Of a DNA stretch of 64,000 nt, positions 38,201 through 48,700 are shown in pieces. The stretch is taken from assembly GCA_946406115.1 (NCBI GenBank), contig OX291545.1, positions 30,577,153-30,641,152 of the forward strand. Direction: 5' to 3'. The position numbers and the translations under genes were made by a program. The notes beneath the pieces were generated by a model. That model had not been told where the DNA came from. It did no database searches and was given only the letters and a program-made list of their open reading frames with translations. Each line of letters starts with the position of its first letter. Positions within the stretch are counted from its first letter, which is position 1. Origin of the DNA: Apoda limacodes. Taxonomy: Eukaryota; Arthropoda; Insecta; Lepidoptera; Limacodidae.

Positions 38201-39353
38201 GACCATAAAACAGTGAGCATCACTTTTTAGGAGTCAGTTTTTGTTTAGGGTTAGTTAGTTAGTATAGTATTCAGATGACTATGGAGATCATTTCTCAGAT
38301 TAAGATTCGTAAAATGGATGAATTCAAAGTAATAGCAGGTTGTACATTTGTATGTAATGTTCACTTACAATTGTCACAAAAAATATATTTAGTAACTTAA
38401 AATAAGAAAATTATTATCAAAAACAGGAGATTGGTTTTATTTATTCTGAGCCATTATTAACTACTCTGGTTTGTGCTATTTCAATATAGCTATCTTCTGC
38501 CAACATTTGACCCTGATATCTAATACAAATGATACCAAAATTTAATTAAGAACTAGTTACCAACTAAGTGATATTAAAACTTTATGATATAAGGGCATAA
38601 AACTTACAAGTTGTGGCATTTCTTTAAACTTTGTGGCAATAATAACAAACACTGGCATTGCTGTACCGTCACCATCATCTGCATTTTTATCCTCTGCCTC
38701 GTGACACCTAACTACACGAAACATCCAAGATTTATCACAAAATATCCCCAACAATGTATCAAGGATATGACTCTGCAGCAAAGATATACAAACAAAGCGT
38801 CCCCCAAATTTAAGAGTTCTTTTTATTTCGGCGAAATATTTACTAATCATAGTCATGGTAGATTCTGAATCATCAGGCATCAACGCATCTAGGGTTCCTT
38901 TATCTAAAACAACATTGAAGTTTTCATCTTTGAAGTTCATATCTAAGGCATTCATGCAGATATACTTCATATCTGTTCTATGAGCATTCTGAGATTTCAT
39001 TTGTTTAATTACAACCTCTGAAACATCTATGTTGGTTATGTTATGAAAACCCACATCGTAGAGATCTGAACTTAGGTTAGAATTTCCACAACCAGTAACA
39101 AGTATTATATCCTTCTGTTTTATATATTTATGAAGGTGTCCACAAAGTTCTAAATACTCTCCGTACCTTAAAAATAAAAACGCAATTCAATAGATAATTT
39201 AAAATAAATAAAACTTTATAAATGAATAATTTATGAACTGTATTCGTAGTCAATAGTTAACCATTCAAAAGCTTTATTTCCACGTTTTTTGAAAAATTTG
39301 TCCCAATAGTCTTTTTCACTAAATTGCTTGTGAGTCTTGGGAAGAAGATTCAT
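20246..39353 (-). CDS. METTL13: METTL13 / eEF1A lysine and N-terminal methyltransferase, 9 exons
   Basis: Minus-strand exons: 39353-39262, 39166-38608, 37318-37178, 36486-36362, 29578-29398, 27940-27763, 24459-24151, 22396-22268, 20520-20246. All have GT-AG ends and compatible phases, giving 662 aa (human protein about 700). The start [11 protein letters not shown] is family-typical. The N-terminal SAM-dependent methyltransferase has GCGNS at residues 56-60 and a KGTLDAL motif. The middle includes [16 protein letters not shown] across the exon 4/5 junction. The second, spermidine-synthase-like methyltransferase has GLGGGG at 467-472 and DMDSKD at 538-543, then [10 protein letters not shown]. 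In mammals the N-terminal domain dimethylates eEF1A Lys55 and the C-terminal domain methylates the eEF1A N-terminus, in the cytosol; the same role is inferred. The neighbouring kinase starts 3.3 kb away in the opposite direction. Introns 4 and 6 are large and repeat-filled. Confidence 0.95.
21520..22180. repeat. Pieces of 'gctagta'-ended repeats and a tail repeat
   Basis: 'accgattataatgaaattgc' at about 21550 and 'ctgcgggtggaacccc ... catctagtta' at about 22150 are parts of the family best seen at 23090-23275. Between them, 21950-22020 ('attcaaattaggtttttac ... tgaatcgtcaaagttatta') matches a second copy at 60385-60440. Confidence 0.5.
22268..22396 (-). CDS. METTL13: METTL13 exon 8 (short)
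   Basis: 129 bp between TATGTAG and G|GTAAAT encode the second methyltransferase core [10 protein letters not shown] and LSCPPRPF, then VQRILTND. It joins exon 7 in phase 1 (split Asp) and exon 9 in phase 1 (split Gly). This exon is easily missed because it is short and has no start codon. Confidence 0.93.
22590..22705 (-). repeat. Truncated LINE 3'-tail repeat
   Basis: Reverse-orientation copy of the tail at 36165-36290, from 'aggtggcaaacaagcttacg' to 'ttgccgaccttttaaaaat'. It lies in METTL13 intron 7. Confidence 0.7.
23090..23275 (+). repeat. 'gggcaaaagctagta'-ended interspersed element
   Basis: It starts near 'gcgaactctgtctgtc', continues with 'gatgaaatttggcatgg' and 'gttgccgttgaaatcc', and ends 'gggcaaaagctagta'. 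The same ordered blocks occur at 30850-31130, 36680-36806, 56925-57091, 61825-62000 and, reversed, 41485-41560. It is a very common lepidopteran non-autonomous element; Helitron-like origin is possible but not shown here. Confidence 0.65.
23530..24110. other. METTL13: C/A-rich low-complexity intron segment
   Basis: Runs of 'cacacataaatatacat'-type words and a C-rich plus strand (23700-24080) produce accidental open frames. No protein family is visible. It lies within METTL13 intron 7, next to exon 7. Confidence 0.5.
24640..24745. repeat. Short inverted repeat
   Basis: 'cgtagggtagggcgag' at about 24670 pairs with 'ctcaccctaccctacg' at about 24717, separated by about 30 bp. The outer flanks also partly pair. 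It is a foldback element or chance palindrome in METTL13 intron 6. Confidence 0.7.
25550..25600 (+). repeat. (GTAT)n microsatellite
   Basis: About a dozen imperfect 4-bp units in METTL13 intron 6, with 'gtatatat' and 'gtacgtat' variants. Confidence 0.85.
25950..26305 (+). repeat. 27-bp minisatellite, about 13 units, open on both strands
   Basis: Units of 27 bp share 'actaataaaag' and come in two types: A with 'acaaacccttggactg' and B with 'tcaaactcgaggattg'. Reading left to right the order is A B A B B B A A B B A B B, plus a partial unit. Because 27 is a multiple of 3, frames stay open on both strands (plus strand repeats [13 protein letters not shown] nonapeptides), but this lies in METTL13 intron 6 and shows no gene structure. 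I treat it as satellite DNA. Its right edge is cut by the element at 26306. Confidence 0.9.
26306..26497. mobile_element. 192-bp MITE-like element with 12-bp inverted ends
   Basis: Perfect terminal inverted repeats AAGCCCGGTTCA (26306-26317) and TGAACCGGGCTT (26486-26497). Inside, 26339-26376 forms a hairpin of 16 paired bases with one bulge ('actttagt ... actaaagt'). No target duplication is evident. It abuts the minisatellite, so it probably inserted into or beside the array. Confidence 0.7.
27180..27260 (-). repeat. Truncated LINE 3'-tail repeat, decayed
   Basis: 'ctggtggcaaaccagctaac' followed by 'ggtccg' and 'aacctttaaaaatcg' matches the reversed tail family, with a deleted middle. Confidence 0.55.
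28020..28550 (+). mobile_element. tRNA-derived SINE interrupted by a MITE
   Basis: The body at 28070-28125 has a pol III B box (GGTTCGATTCC) after 'tagtgtggccggctgctggg'. The tail runs to 28230, is interrupted by the 28231-28512 element, and resumes at 28513 with 'tatccattgtttcgtatcc'. The same tail, uninterrupted, is seen in the SINE at 54620-54660. It lies in METTL13 intron 5. Confidence 0.8.
28231..28512. mobile_element. 282-bp MITE with about 63-bp terminal inverted repeats
   Basis: The left end (TGTCGCAGGCAAATCG...) and the complement of the right end agree over about 63 bp with one visible mismatch (cctagacag against cctaggcag). TATC lies on both sides (28227-28230 and 28513-28516), consistent with a 4-bp target duplication. 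Removing the element and one TATC restores a continuous SINE tail. It is non-coding, with 'gctcgcttcgctcgctccgc' in the centre. The superfamily is not assignable from the ends alone. Confidence 0.9.
29100..29255 (-). repeat. Truncated LINE 3'-tail repeat
   Basis: A well-kept reversed copy: 'aaggtggcaaccaacc', 'ggtccgcctgatggtaag', 'cacaccgtag'-type 'ccaccgtagcctatgg', ending 'ttcttgaagaacctca'. It lies in METTL13 intron 5, about 140 bp from exon 5. Confidence 0.75.
31830..32030 (+). repeat. Interspersed repeat with 'gcgagtcagactcgcg' start
   Basis: 'ggtcaattgcgagtcagact' then 'gagagtttcgtac' is the start of a very common lepidopteran dispersed repeat. The same family lies reversed at 53590-54346. 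Confidence 0.6.
33245..33390 (-). repeat. Truncated LINE 3'-tail repeat
   Basis: Reversed copy: 'acaagcttacggtccatctg', 'caccgtagtctatggacgct', 'ttcttgaagaacccc'. Confidence 0.72.
35575..35660 (+). repeat. Truncated LINE 3'-tail repeat, decayed
   Basis: 'aaagggtcggcaacc' followed by 'gatggcggtgaccgctt' and 'aaggcggacc'. It lies just upstream of the related reverse-transcriptase fragment. Confidence 0.6.
35770..36290 (+). mobile_element. 5'-truncated non-LTR retrotransposon (end of RT plus 3' UTR)
   Basis: The plus strand encodes the C-terminal end of a Jockey-type ORF2 ([11 protein letters not shown], then [16 protein letters not shown], with a frameshift into the VDDPKLTC and [20 protein letters not shown] stretches), followed by a 3' UTR with 'gggtcggcaacgtgcg' and 'catcaggcggaccgcaagct' and an A-run. 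This one copy ties the many solitary tails in the window to a LINE. It is antisense to METTL13 and ends about 70 bp from the exon 4 donor. Confidence 0.82.
36680..36806 (+). repeat. 'gctagta'-ended interspersed element, truncated
   Basis: 'gttgccgttagaatcctac', 'gataaccgactttagggc' and the ending 'gggcaaaagctagta' match 23215-23275. It lies in METTL13 intron 3. Confidence 0.65.
39262..39353 (-). CDS. METTL13: METTL13 exon 1
   Basis: 30 codons plus two bases; the split codon completes as Trp with the first base of exon 2, restoring the conserved [11 protein letters not shown] junction. The donor is GTTAAC, weaker than consensus, and intron 1 is only 95 bp. The ATG choice rests on the conserved MNLLPK start. 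Confidence 0.9.
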
Positions 39354-39600
39354 GATTACTTGAATTAATTAATATTTTCAAATATTATTTAAAAACACAA
39401 CAAGTTTTTGTTTACTTTTTTTTTTTTTCTTCGATTTTTTTTGTCATTAAAGACTGGCCCATAGAGAAGAATATGGACTGACCATTGGAACTTAGAACCA
39501 TATAGCCTGGTCATAAAATATTTCATATAAAGTAAAGGTTCATACCTGACTGAAGATGCGTCTTCGTCCACATAATGCCCGAACAGAAGAATAAATACTA

Positions 39601-40254
39601 AGGCCCGTTTCTAAGTAATGTCCTAAGTAATACTTCTAAAAGTCTTACTTGGAGAATTCTATAGAATACTTATAACTGCTATTTGTTACATTAACCAGAT
39701 TTTCAAAATCAGAAAGCCATTTATAATTGTTTCAGTTTCGTTTTTTTTTTTACCGAAAATTCTATATTTTTTTTCATGTCAATTCATTATAGACAGCGGT
39801 TTTTTTTTTATTGACAAAGCTGTATGACTTTTACCTTTACCAGCGTGCATCAAATGCCATAAAAAACAAAAAACCGGTAGAGTGCGAGTTTTAATTTGCG
39901 CACTGACGATGGTACAGTAGGTGCTTATGATATAGATTTTTGTATCCACCCCCTCGTGCCTCTCTCATTTGCCTATAGTACCTACCCTTACATAAGTCGC
40001 CGTAAGCAGCTAGGAAAAAAATAGTCATGGATATTTGAGCATTTGAATCCATGTTTTATTATTATCAATACATTACGTGCTTACACTGTCTGACTCCTGA
40101 GTAAATGAAATGCTTTACTAAGGTTTACCTAAGAATAAGAGCATGCTTAGCAACGTGTGTGTGCCTAAGCAGTGTTTATTATTACATTATTCAAGCTAAG
40201 CCTATGTCTTAGCAATAAGTCATACTTTGTGTAAACAACGACTAAAACGGGCCT
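39601..40254. mobile_element. Possible DNA element with 10-bp inverted ends
   Basis: AGGCCCGTTT at 39601-39610 and AAACGGGCCT at 40245-40254 are perfect inverted repeats, and subterminal 'cctaagtaat/cttagcaata' words occur at both ends. No coding sequence or clear target duplication is seen. It lies 250 bp upstream of the METTL13 start codon, so it could overlap the promoter. Confidence 0.5.
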
Positions 40255-40790
40255 CAGTTATGTTTATTGTTGCATTTAATAAGCCACGACTATTACTCCG
40301 GAAAAACATCGAATTGTTCATCATACTTGATCAGTTAGTAGTGCGTTGAAAGACGCGACCGAGACTTCTGCAGCATCACCGAAGATCGATCAGGTGTGGC
40401 CCAGCCCTAAGTAACGAACAAATGAATGCCTATATTATTTTATATTGAATACCATGGAATAAGAATGTGAATGGTGCCATGAGACTATTATGTGATAACA
40501 AAATAAACGTGTGCAAGCGATATCTTCTAAATGAGCAAGGCGTTCGCGAGAGCGCTTCGCGAAAGTGCCTCGAGCAATTGTAAAGTCCGACCATAAAAAT
40601 TTTTCATAAAAATATAAAACAATACCTACAAAAAGTGGTTATATAATTGTTAAATTTAGTTGAAGCCAAGAGAAAAAATTATCCAACAATGACTGGAAAA
40701 TACAGTTTTTTTAGCTATTTTAGTGCTGATTTAGCTATTTTTTTAAAAATCAGACTTGGCAGCACTGCTATTAACAGCTGTCAATAAAAC

Positions 40791-42446
40791 TAGGGGTGGC
40801 CGATGTTACAAGTAATCGATGGTAACATCGACAGCTAAACATTGATGTTCGATGTTAATCGTACATTAAACATCTATCACGGTCAACGTCGTTGTTTTAT
40901 ACACACATTGTTGGAATTTTGCTATTAAAAAAATTACTATTATATTACTGTTGTTGCATGAGATTTATGATGAATTAAAGGATATTACTAAGGAAACATT
41001 TATAAAAACCTTGTTAAATGAGCTTAATTATGATAGATGCAATGAGTAGTTACCATATACATACAAGAATAGACCGCGCAAGTATGGAGCTGGCCCGCTG
41101 GTGAAGGTAAGGTTTGTCTAATAAACTCAACGGAGGGAAGCCAAATTCGTAATCACATCATGACGCACATGGAGTCGAAACTAATAAAAAGAGTCATTTT
41201 TCTTAACTAGCACTTTTTATTGCACCAAATGGTAAATGCCCTAAACATAAAAAAAATGTGAGTTGCGAAAAATACTAAGCACACACAGTATCCATTACAT
41301 CTACTATTTATTAACCTTGCAAATCCAAGTAAGCAAACGTGCAACAATGACGCTTAACTTTAGAAACAGGTCATATCATGTAAAACTCAAAAATATACAA
41401 ATAATAATTCTTTAGTAGGAATTTTAATAAAAAAAAAAAATTTAACACAAACCCATAATTTTGTTACGATATACAATTTTTTGTGATACGAGCTTTTGCC
41501 AGCGGCTCCGTCCATGTAAATTCCGTTATGTGCGTGGAACATCTACGGTAAGCTTTTATATTATATTAAATTGAATAACTACTTACTTACCAAATCATCG
41601 TACCTGTTTAGAAAACATAATAATAGAAGCATATAACTTATTTTTTGCCCTAGCAGTTGCCAGTAATAACAAGCTTATTTTGTTAACATTGTGTTTTCAA
41701 CACTTAGAATCTGCAATCAACTTTATGTACATATTCACTGGTGTATATCACTGGTGTATCTTCTTTACCGTTTTTCTAGGAATTGAAAGATAGCAATTTT
41801 CAAAAATAGTGTGCTAGTCTCTTTTTTATTACTCCAGCCATGCTTTCGACCTGTAATGTCTTGATGTGTGCTCCACGTATGCGTGACTAGAAATAGTCGG
41901 ACAGGCCAATATGCATGTATAATCTTACTATACTGCTATTGAGTTTATAGCTCAGTCATGCGGCCTATCCTCGCGCGCTATCTATACTATTTTTCTTTCA
42001 TTAGATATCACGCGATCGCCGCCGCGCCGCCCGTTGTCTTAGAACTAGTGATGAAAAAATAATGACACAGACGAAGTGACAAGTGGTCTTTGGTCTCTTT
42101 AGACATATATAAAAATAAAATTTAAGACATTGATAGAAAGAGAAAAGAGGCGACAACTTTGATTGGTATCTTTATAAAGGATGGTCAATTTTGTGAGGCC
42201 ATTGCTCGATCGCGGTCAGATTACAGAACTCTTAAGTCTATGCGACTAACTCATACCTTTGTTAAATTATGGCATATTCATGTTCAATGTTTTAAGCAGC
42301 CAGCCAATGTTGAATTACTCCACAATTTTAATGCATTGGAATATCGACATTTTTTTTCAAAAATACACGCTCAATTAAAAGCAAATTATGACATCGATTT
42401 TAAAGATCGATGATCATCGAATATCGATGATTATCGGTCAGCCCTA
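40791..42446. mobile_element. hAT-like DNA transposon relic
   Basis: Ends are TAGGGGTGGCCGAT and ATCGGTCAGCCCTA, imperfect inverted repeats of hAT type, followed by further 'atcgatg/catcgat' words. The 8-bp flanks AATAAAAC (40783-40790) and AATCAAAG (42447-42454) match at 6 of 8, as expected of an old hAT target duplication. An open frame at 42159-42413 near the right end has no motif I recognise. It fills the METTL13/kinase divergent intergenic region. Confidence 0.7.
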
Positions 42447-42658
42447 AATCAAAGTATTATTTTGCTGAATATTAATATTATTGTGAAAATAACAGTAATG
42501 TGTGGTTTTACTTAATTTTCAGTGATGTGTATTGTATTGATTACTTTGTAGAATGCAAAAGAAGTATTATAGAAAGACAATGGTTTTCAAAAAATCTCAA
42601 AAACTAAATGCTGGATGCTCCTCGTCTGTTAAAGGTTGCTGATAAATTCTTGTAAACC

Positions 42659-42719
42659 ATGGAGAAATCTCAACACGATAAATGGGAGGCTCTTGCAACT
42701 GTTAAAGCTTTCGATTTTG
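42659..42719 (+). CDS. EIF2AK1: Predicted kinase exon 1
   Basis: An ATG in a CCATGG context opens 20 codons (MEKSQHDKWEALATVKAFDF) and one base, then a G|GTAGGT donor. Exon 2 starts at 55347 with two bases left of a split codon, so phase 1 fits exactly and yields Gly. The implied intron is 12.6 kb. An alternative first exon elsewhere in 47.6-55.3 kb cannot be excluded. Confidence 0.65.
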
Positions 42720-45700
42720 GTAGGTATTATATTCTTAATTTATCGGTTCATGCGGTGGTGGTTGCGGTATAAAAAACTAACTGACTTTTAAGGCATGTCA
42801 TAGTTGGTGGCTTAAATTTAGTATTCTACCCCAAGATTGCGCGGCTCATGTTTTTTCGTAGAAAGGTCTATTTATTGGTAGTTTAACTGGAAAGTTTCAG
42901 CTTGAGCAAATAAAATAGTTTGGTATGTCTTTACTTTCCAAGAACGTGGGATTTTTACGTAACGATGGTTTTAACTGATAGACCACCACATTTATATACA
43001 CAGGTAAAATTCAAAAACTCTCGGAGAACACTAGATTTTCACGAAAAAAAACTAAATTGATTTCATACAAATTTGCGATTACACTCTAACATTTAAAAAT
43101 ACAGAACTTTTTTTTCACGAAAATACTTGCCAGTCTGAAGAAAAAAAAGATTCAATTGATTTTACTTTTCTCTAATCAAATCGATAGAAAAGCATAATAA
43201 TATTTGTATACTCGAATAAAATCCAAATACTGGCAGTGAATCCAAACCTTGCCAAGTTAGGTGGTGAGGAGGGAAGCGACGAGCCATTAGGTTACATGGT
43301 GAACACCGCACAAGCCAAGCCAAGCGTACCGCAGCAGAGGCTGCTGAAGTGCCAGAAACAAATTGTTCTAATTGTACTTGTGTCACACAGATCAATAAAC
43401 CGGTGTCGACCCTGCCCCTACTATTCCTGCCAAACAATTCTAAATAAGTACAAATTGGTTCTGGCTCTCTAATTTTCATGTGGGCTCCGCTTGGCTTCGT
43501 GCGCCTGACTCAAAATCTTTTAATAAACAGCCAAAGGGCAACAATTCGAATAAGCTGGTCTGGCCCTCGACGCCCACAGGGTTGGCGGAAATCACTTTTA
43601 ACGAAATGCGCCGAAAGGGCCATAATAATAATAAACCGGAGCCATTACAAATACGAACAAAGAGTAAATCGGATTACGTTATACGAGCTGATATTCAAAC
43701 AGTACTGCGTGAGGAGATGCGTTCAGTAATGAACGAGTTTATGAGTGAGTGGAAAAGCACGTTAAATAGTCAACTCAGTGAGCTCATGAGTTCTATGCAT
43801 TTTCTTAGTGAGCAGCATGACAACTTAAAAAAAGACAATGAAAGCTTTAAGTCTGAAATAAATCACCTGAAAGCTGATAGGGAATGTTGTCTTGCCGGCT
43901 ACGCCTGATGGATCAAATGTCTAGAGCTAATAACTTGGAACTACAATGCATCCCCGAGCACAGGTCGGAAAATGTAATAAGCATTGTCAGACAACTTGGA
44001 AATGCTGTGAATTGCCCAATCAACGACAGCGATATATTGTACTGTGGCCATATAGCTAAATCGAATCCTAATAGCATACGGCCGCGATCAATATTGGTAA
44101 AGCTCAATACCCCTCGCACAAGAGACTCCTTGCTTGCTGCCACTTTTAAATACAACAAAGAGCACCCGAACGAAAAATTGAATACTGGCACACTTGGCTT
44201 GGATGACAAGAAGACTGCGATATATGTGGCTGAACATCTAACAGCAGAGAATAAAAACTTACACGCAGCGGCCCGTCTTCGCGCGAAACAATTAAATTAT
44301 AAGTACGTGTGGGTACGCAGCGGTCGAGTTTATGTGCGCAAATCTGATACGTCGGAGGCTGTATTTGTTCGCGACTCCGAACTTCTGAACAAACTTACAT
44401 AACGGTGCCGACGGTATAGTTAAACTTTATCTACTATAATACAAGTGTTTGTTTTTTTTCTATAAACATTCACAGACAAAATAAAAGTGTATTATCAAAA
44501 CGTTAGGGGCCTAAGGACTAAAACTTTAGACTTTTATTTAAATTTATTGACTTGTAATTATGATATTATTGTACTTTGTGAGACTTGGTTAGCTGGTGAC
44601 ATTCTAAATTCCGAATTGTTCTGTGAGCGGTATCTTGTGTACAGGCGAGATCGAGAATCAAGCGGTTTCCATAATAATAAATCTGGTGGAGGTGTATTGG
44701 TAGCTGTTTCTAAGCACTTATCTTCTCACAGAATTTGTGATTATGAGAGCATGTGTGAAGATATTTGGGTTTGCGTAGACATATATACAAACAAAAAAAC
44801 TATACATAAACTCTTTATCTGTGGTGTTTATATTCCTCCGCCAGTACAAAGGCACATTCTTCAACACTTTATCGACAACGCTAATCGTGTGTTGGAAAAA
44901 TCTGACAAAGCTTTAATAATAGGAGATTTTAATATGGGCAGTATCACATGGACTGGTCCTCCGGGGTCCCCGCTCGCCGCCTCTATGAGCAAAAATAGCA
45001 TGCAAGAACAAATGTTTTCTGATTTTATGGCTCTAAATAGTCTAGAACAGTTCAACTTTAATTTGAATCATAAAAACAGAATCTTAGATCTGGTTCTCTC
45101 TAACTTGCCAGTAACCGGATTAGAACTCTGTACGTCGCCATTATCGTTGTAGATCAATATCATCCACCCCTTGTATTCGAGGTGCTATGTAATACCTGCC
45201 AAGACAGTTTAAGTAATTGTGTACAACCTAAGTATAAATTTTTTAAGGCCGATTATTGCAAAATTGTAGACGAACTTAGAAATATAATGTGGCAGGATAC
45301 ATTGGCTTCGTGTGACAGTGTTGACAATATGGTAGAGATATTTTATAATAATATGAAAAAAATCATAATAAAACATGTACCCAAATCTAATTTAGGAAGT
45401 CGTAAACATCCTGTATGGTTTAGTAAGGACCTACTTCGACTGCTACGAGAAAAAACAAATACCGTAAACTTTATTCAAAATTTAAAAACCCTCTAGACAA
45501 TATTTCATATACTATCCTTAAAAACAGATGTAAAAAATTGATAAACACTAACTACAAAAGCTATATTACTTCGATAGAGTCATCAATAACGACGAATCCA
45601 AAGCTTTTTTGGTCTTTCTTAAAGCATAAACGCGAGTGTGTTAGTACATATCCATCAAGATTGCACTACAATGACAAAACTACATCCAATGGAATCGATG

Positions 45701-48700
45701 TTTGTGACCTCTTTGCTTCTTGTTTCTCATCAATGTTTGACAAGGAAACTCATGCCTCACCACTTGTTAACGACAAGCATAATATACCAGATAACTCTTG
45801 CGCGCAAAATTTGTCAATCACAACTAAAATGGTTGTACAGGCTCTAAAGAGACTGGATCCACATAAAGGAGCTGGTTTTGACGGTATACCCTCTATATTC
45901 GTCATAAAATGTTGCGATGTTATAGCAGTGCCACTTACTATAATTTTTAATAAATCTCTTACAACTGGTTGTTTCCCACACACAAGTCTGGAGGCAAATC
46001 ACTCGTAAGCAACTATAGACCAATATCGATATTGTCTATCTTCTGCAAAGTTTTTGAAGCAATAATACACCCCATTATATCCTGGCATGTTAGACATGTT
46101 TTAGCACCTGAACAACATGGTTTTGTTAAAGGCCGGTCCACTGCTACTAATCTTACGAGTTTTGTATCAGACGTAGCAGACGCTGTAGATCACGGGACGC
46201 CTGTTGACGTCGTATATACAGACTTCAGCAAGGCCTTTGACAAGGTTGACCACAAAATTCTAATTAGGAAACTAGCTCACTGTGGGATCGCCGGGAACCT
46301 ACTAAACTGGTGCGCATCCTACCTGGTCGGACGCTCATCGTGCGTTGTAGTTAAGGGCTTTATATCAGACGAGTTTAAATCATCATCAGGTGTCCCACAG
46401 GGTTCTCACTTAGGTCCGTTATTCTTTAACATTTTTATCAATGATGTTACATCGAATTTTCAACACTGTCAAACATATCTATACGCGGATGATCTAAAAA
46501 TTGTCAAACGCTTAGAGAAACATGACGACTTTCACTTAGTTCAAGCTGATTTAGACCGATTTGCTGCTTGGTGTAAGACCAATAGCATGAACCTCAATGT
46601 TAGTAAATGCAGCTTCATACACTTCTCTAGAAAAAAAGGTCCCTACTTCAATTCTTACACTATCGGAAATGCTGAAATTCAAGAAACAGATGTAGTGCGC
46701 GATCTTGGTGTCTATATAGACAATAAACTTCGCTTTCACACGCACGTTAACAAAGTAGCTAAAAGAAGTTTTAAAGTACTTGGTTTTATTTTACGTAACT
46801 GCAGGGGTTTAAACTAGCTTCAAGCAAAATTGCCATTTTCAACGCTTTAGTTAGGTCTGGCTTAGAATACTGCAGCACAGTTTGGACTCCCTACTATGAA
46901 GTTCATAAAAAACGTCTAGAATCGATCCAAAAACGGTTTCTCTGGCATTTGACATACTAGTATGGCTTGACGAAAAGTTTACTCTCTTACAACTCGCGTC
47001 TAAAACACTTTAAGCTCATTAGTCTAGAAAGTCGCAGAAAGATCCTTGACCACTTATTTTTATACAAAAAAGTAAATAGCTATATCGATTGTCCGCACCT
47101 ATTGAGCCAAATGAAGTTAAACGTTCCTCTGAAATTGTGTCGGCCCTCCAGATACCTGCCTTTTCATGCTAAAAGGTCTAGAACCAATTTAGGGCATTTT
47201 TCCACCATCAACAGGATACAATTACAATATAGTCAATTATCACGCTCATCTACAAATAATGCGCCAATTCAGAGCCGCAGTGCTCGATCTCTTTTCACCT
47301 AAACAACTATAATTTGTCTGCTTTTCCCCTTATATACCTAGCTATCTGTATTCCTATAGGAATATTATAAAATAAAATAAAATAATAATGCTATTAACTT
47401 ATTGTCTTCTATTTGTGTTTTTGCATGTTTTGTATTTTTTGCGTTTTGTGTTTTTCTTTGCGTTTTTTGATTTTTTGTATTTATTGTGTCTAAGTATATT
47501 AAGTCTTGCATTTTTTACTATGAATGTCGTGGCAGCCTGTAATTAAAGTAGCATTAAGTAATTTAGTCCTGAACCAATGTAATTGCTTTGTAATTTATGT
47601 ATACTTTGTTGGTTGTCCTGAAATAAATAAATAAATAACAAAAATTCGTGAAAATTTCCTAAGTCCAGTATTTTTTTTCCCTTGCACCCCCTTTTAGTTA
47701 CTCTGACCCTTAACTGGGTTAGTTTCATGCTGTCTCTTTATGTACTATGGAAAAATGGGTTTGCTATCCTGGTCTTAGTGTTACCGGAGTTGGGATAGAC
47801 ACAATAAAAAAAAAATTTGTTTTTTTTGAGTTTAATCACTGAAGACAATTTTGAGCACAAATTCAGAAGTAGTGAAATGTCTTGCATTTTTCGAAAAAAG
47901 ACTTGAATTAAAAACCGACTCTGTCAACTCCGACACACCATGATCTTGGTCTGCCCTACCCCTAGAGTGTTTTTAACGCAAGCACCCGCCCACTGTTACA
48001 TAGGTGCTGGGACTTTGCGACCTGTAGCTGAGGCAAGCAACAAGCCGAAGCTGCAGAGGACAGTGAGAGTGCCTGTGCCTTTGTTACGTAGGGGTGGAGA
48101 GGCTGCTATTCCTGCAGCGCTGGAGATAAGGCAGAAGTGAAGTTTGTTAAAATAATGTTTCTGGTGGCAGCAGACTAATGTCTGAAGCTACAGGTTGTCT
48201 TTTATGAAACCCACTTCCCCTCCTCCCTCACTATTGAGGCGATTTTTCTTGAAAATCATTCAAATAAACTGCAACAATAATACAAGATTACTTTGTCTGT
48301 CTTTTTCAAGTGTGAACCACGTAAACACTAGTATAAAGACTGAAGATAATTTTGAGCACAAAACCAAGTTTGGTGGCAAGAGGATATATTAGGTGGTCTT
48401 TATAAATAGTCAAATTTATATATCTCAAAAAATACAAGTTTTCTTAGCCCCCAGTTGGGGGGGCTCCTCCTTGTCCACCTCACCACTCCCACACATACCT
48501 ACCCTTAACCCGTCAAGCGTCCTCATACTAAGGAAATTATCCGCCCTTGCCGCATACAAACGGACATACACCTAACTTTATTATGTTTATTCCTCTTTAT
48601 TTATTTTTAGGTATGTTCCCTAATATAATAAGTAATAATAAATTTATTTACTAAAAAAATACATAGTTTTTTATATATAGCACATTACCAGGGGTCAAAA

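Noticed and set aside
42159..42413. 84-codon open frame just upstream of kinase exon 1 as an extra kinase or host exon
   Set aside because: It lies inside the hAT-like element boundaries and runs to the element's terminal repeats, so a host exon is unlikely. Its origin is still unknown.
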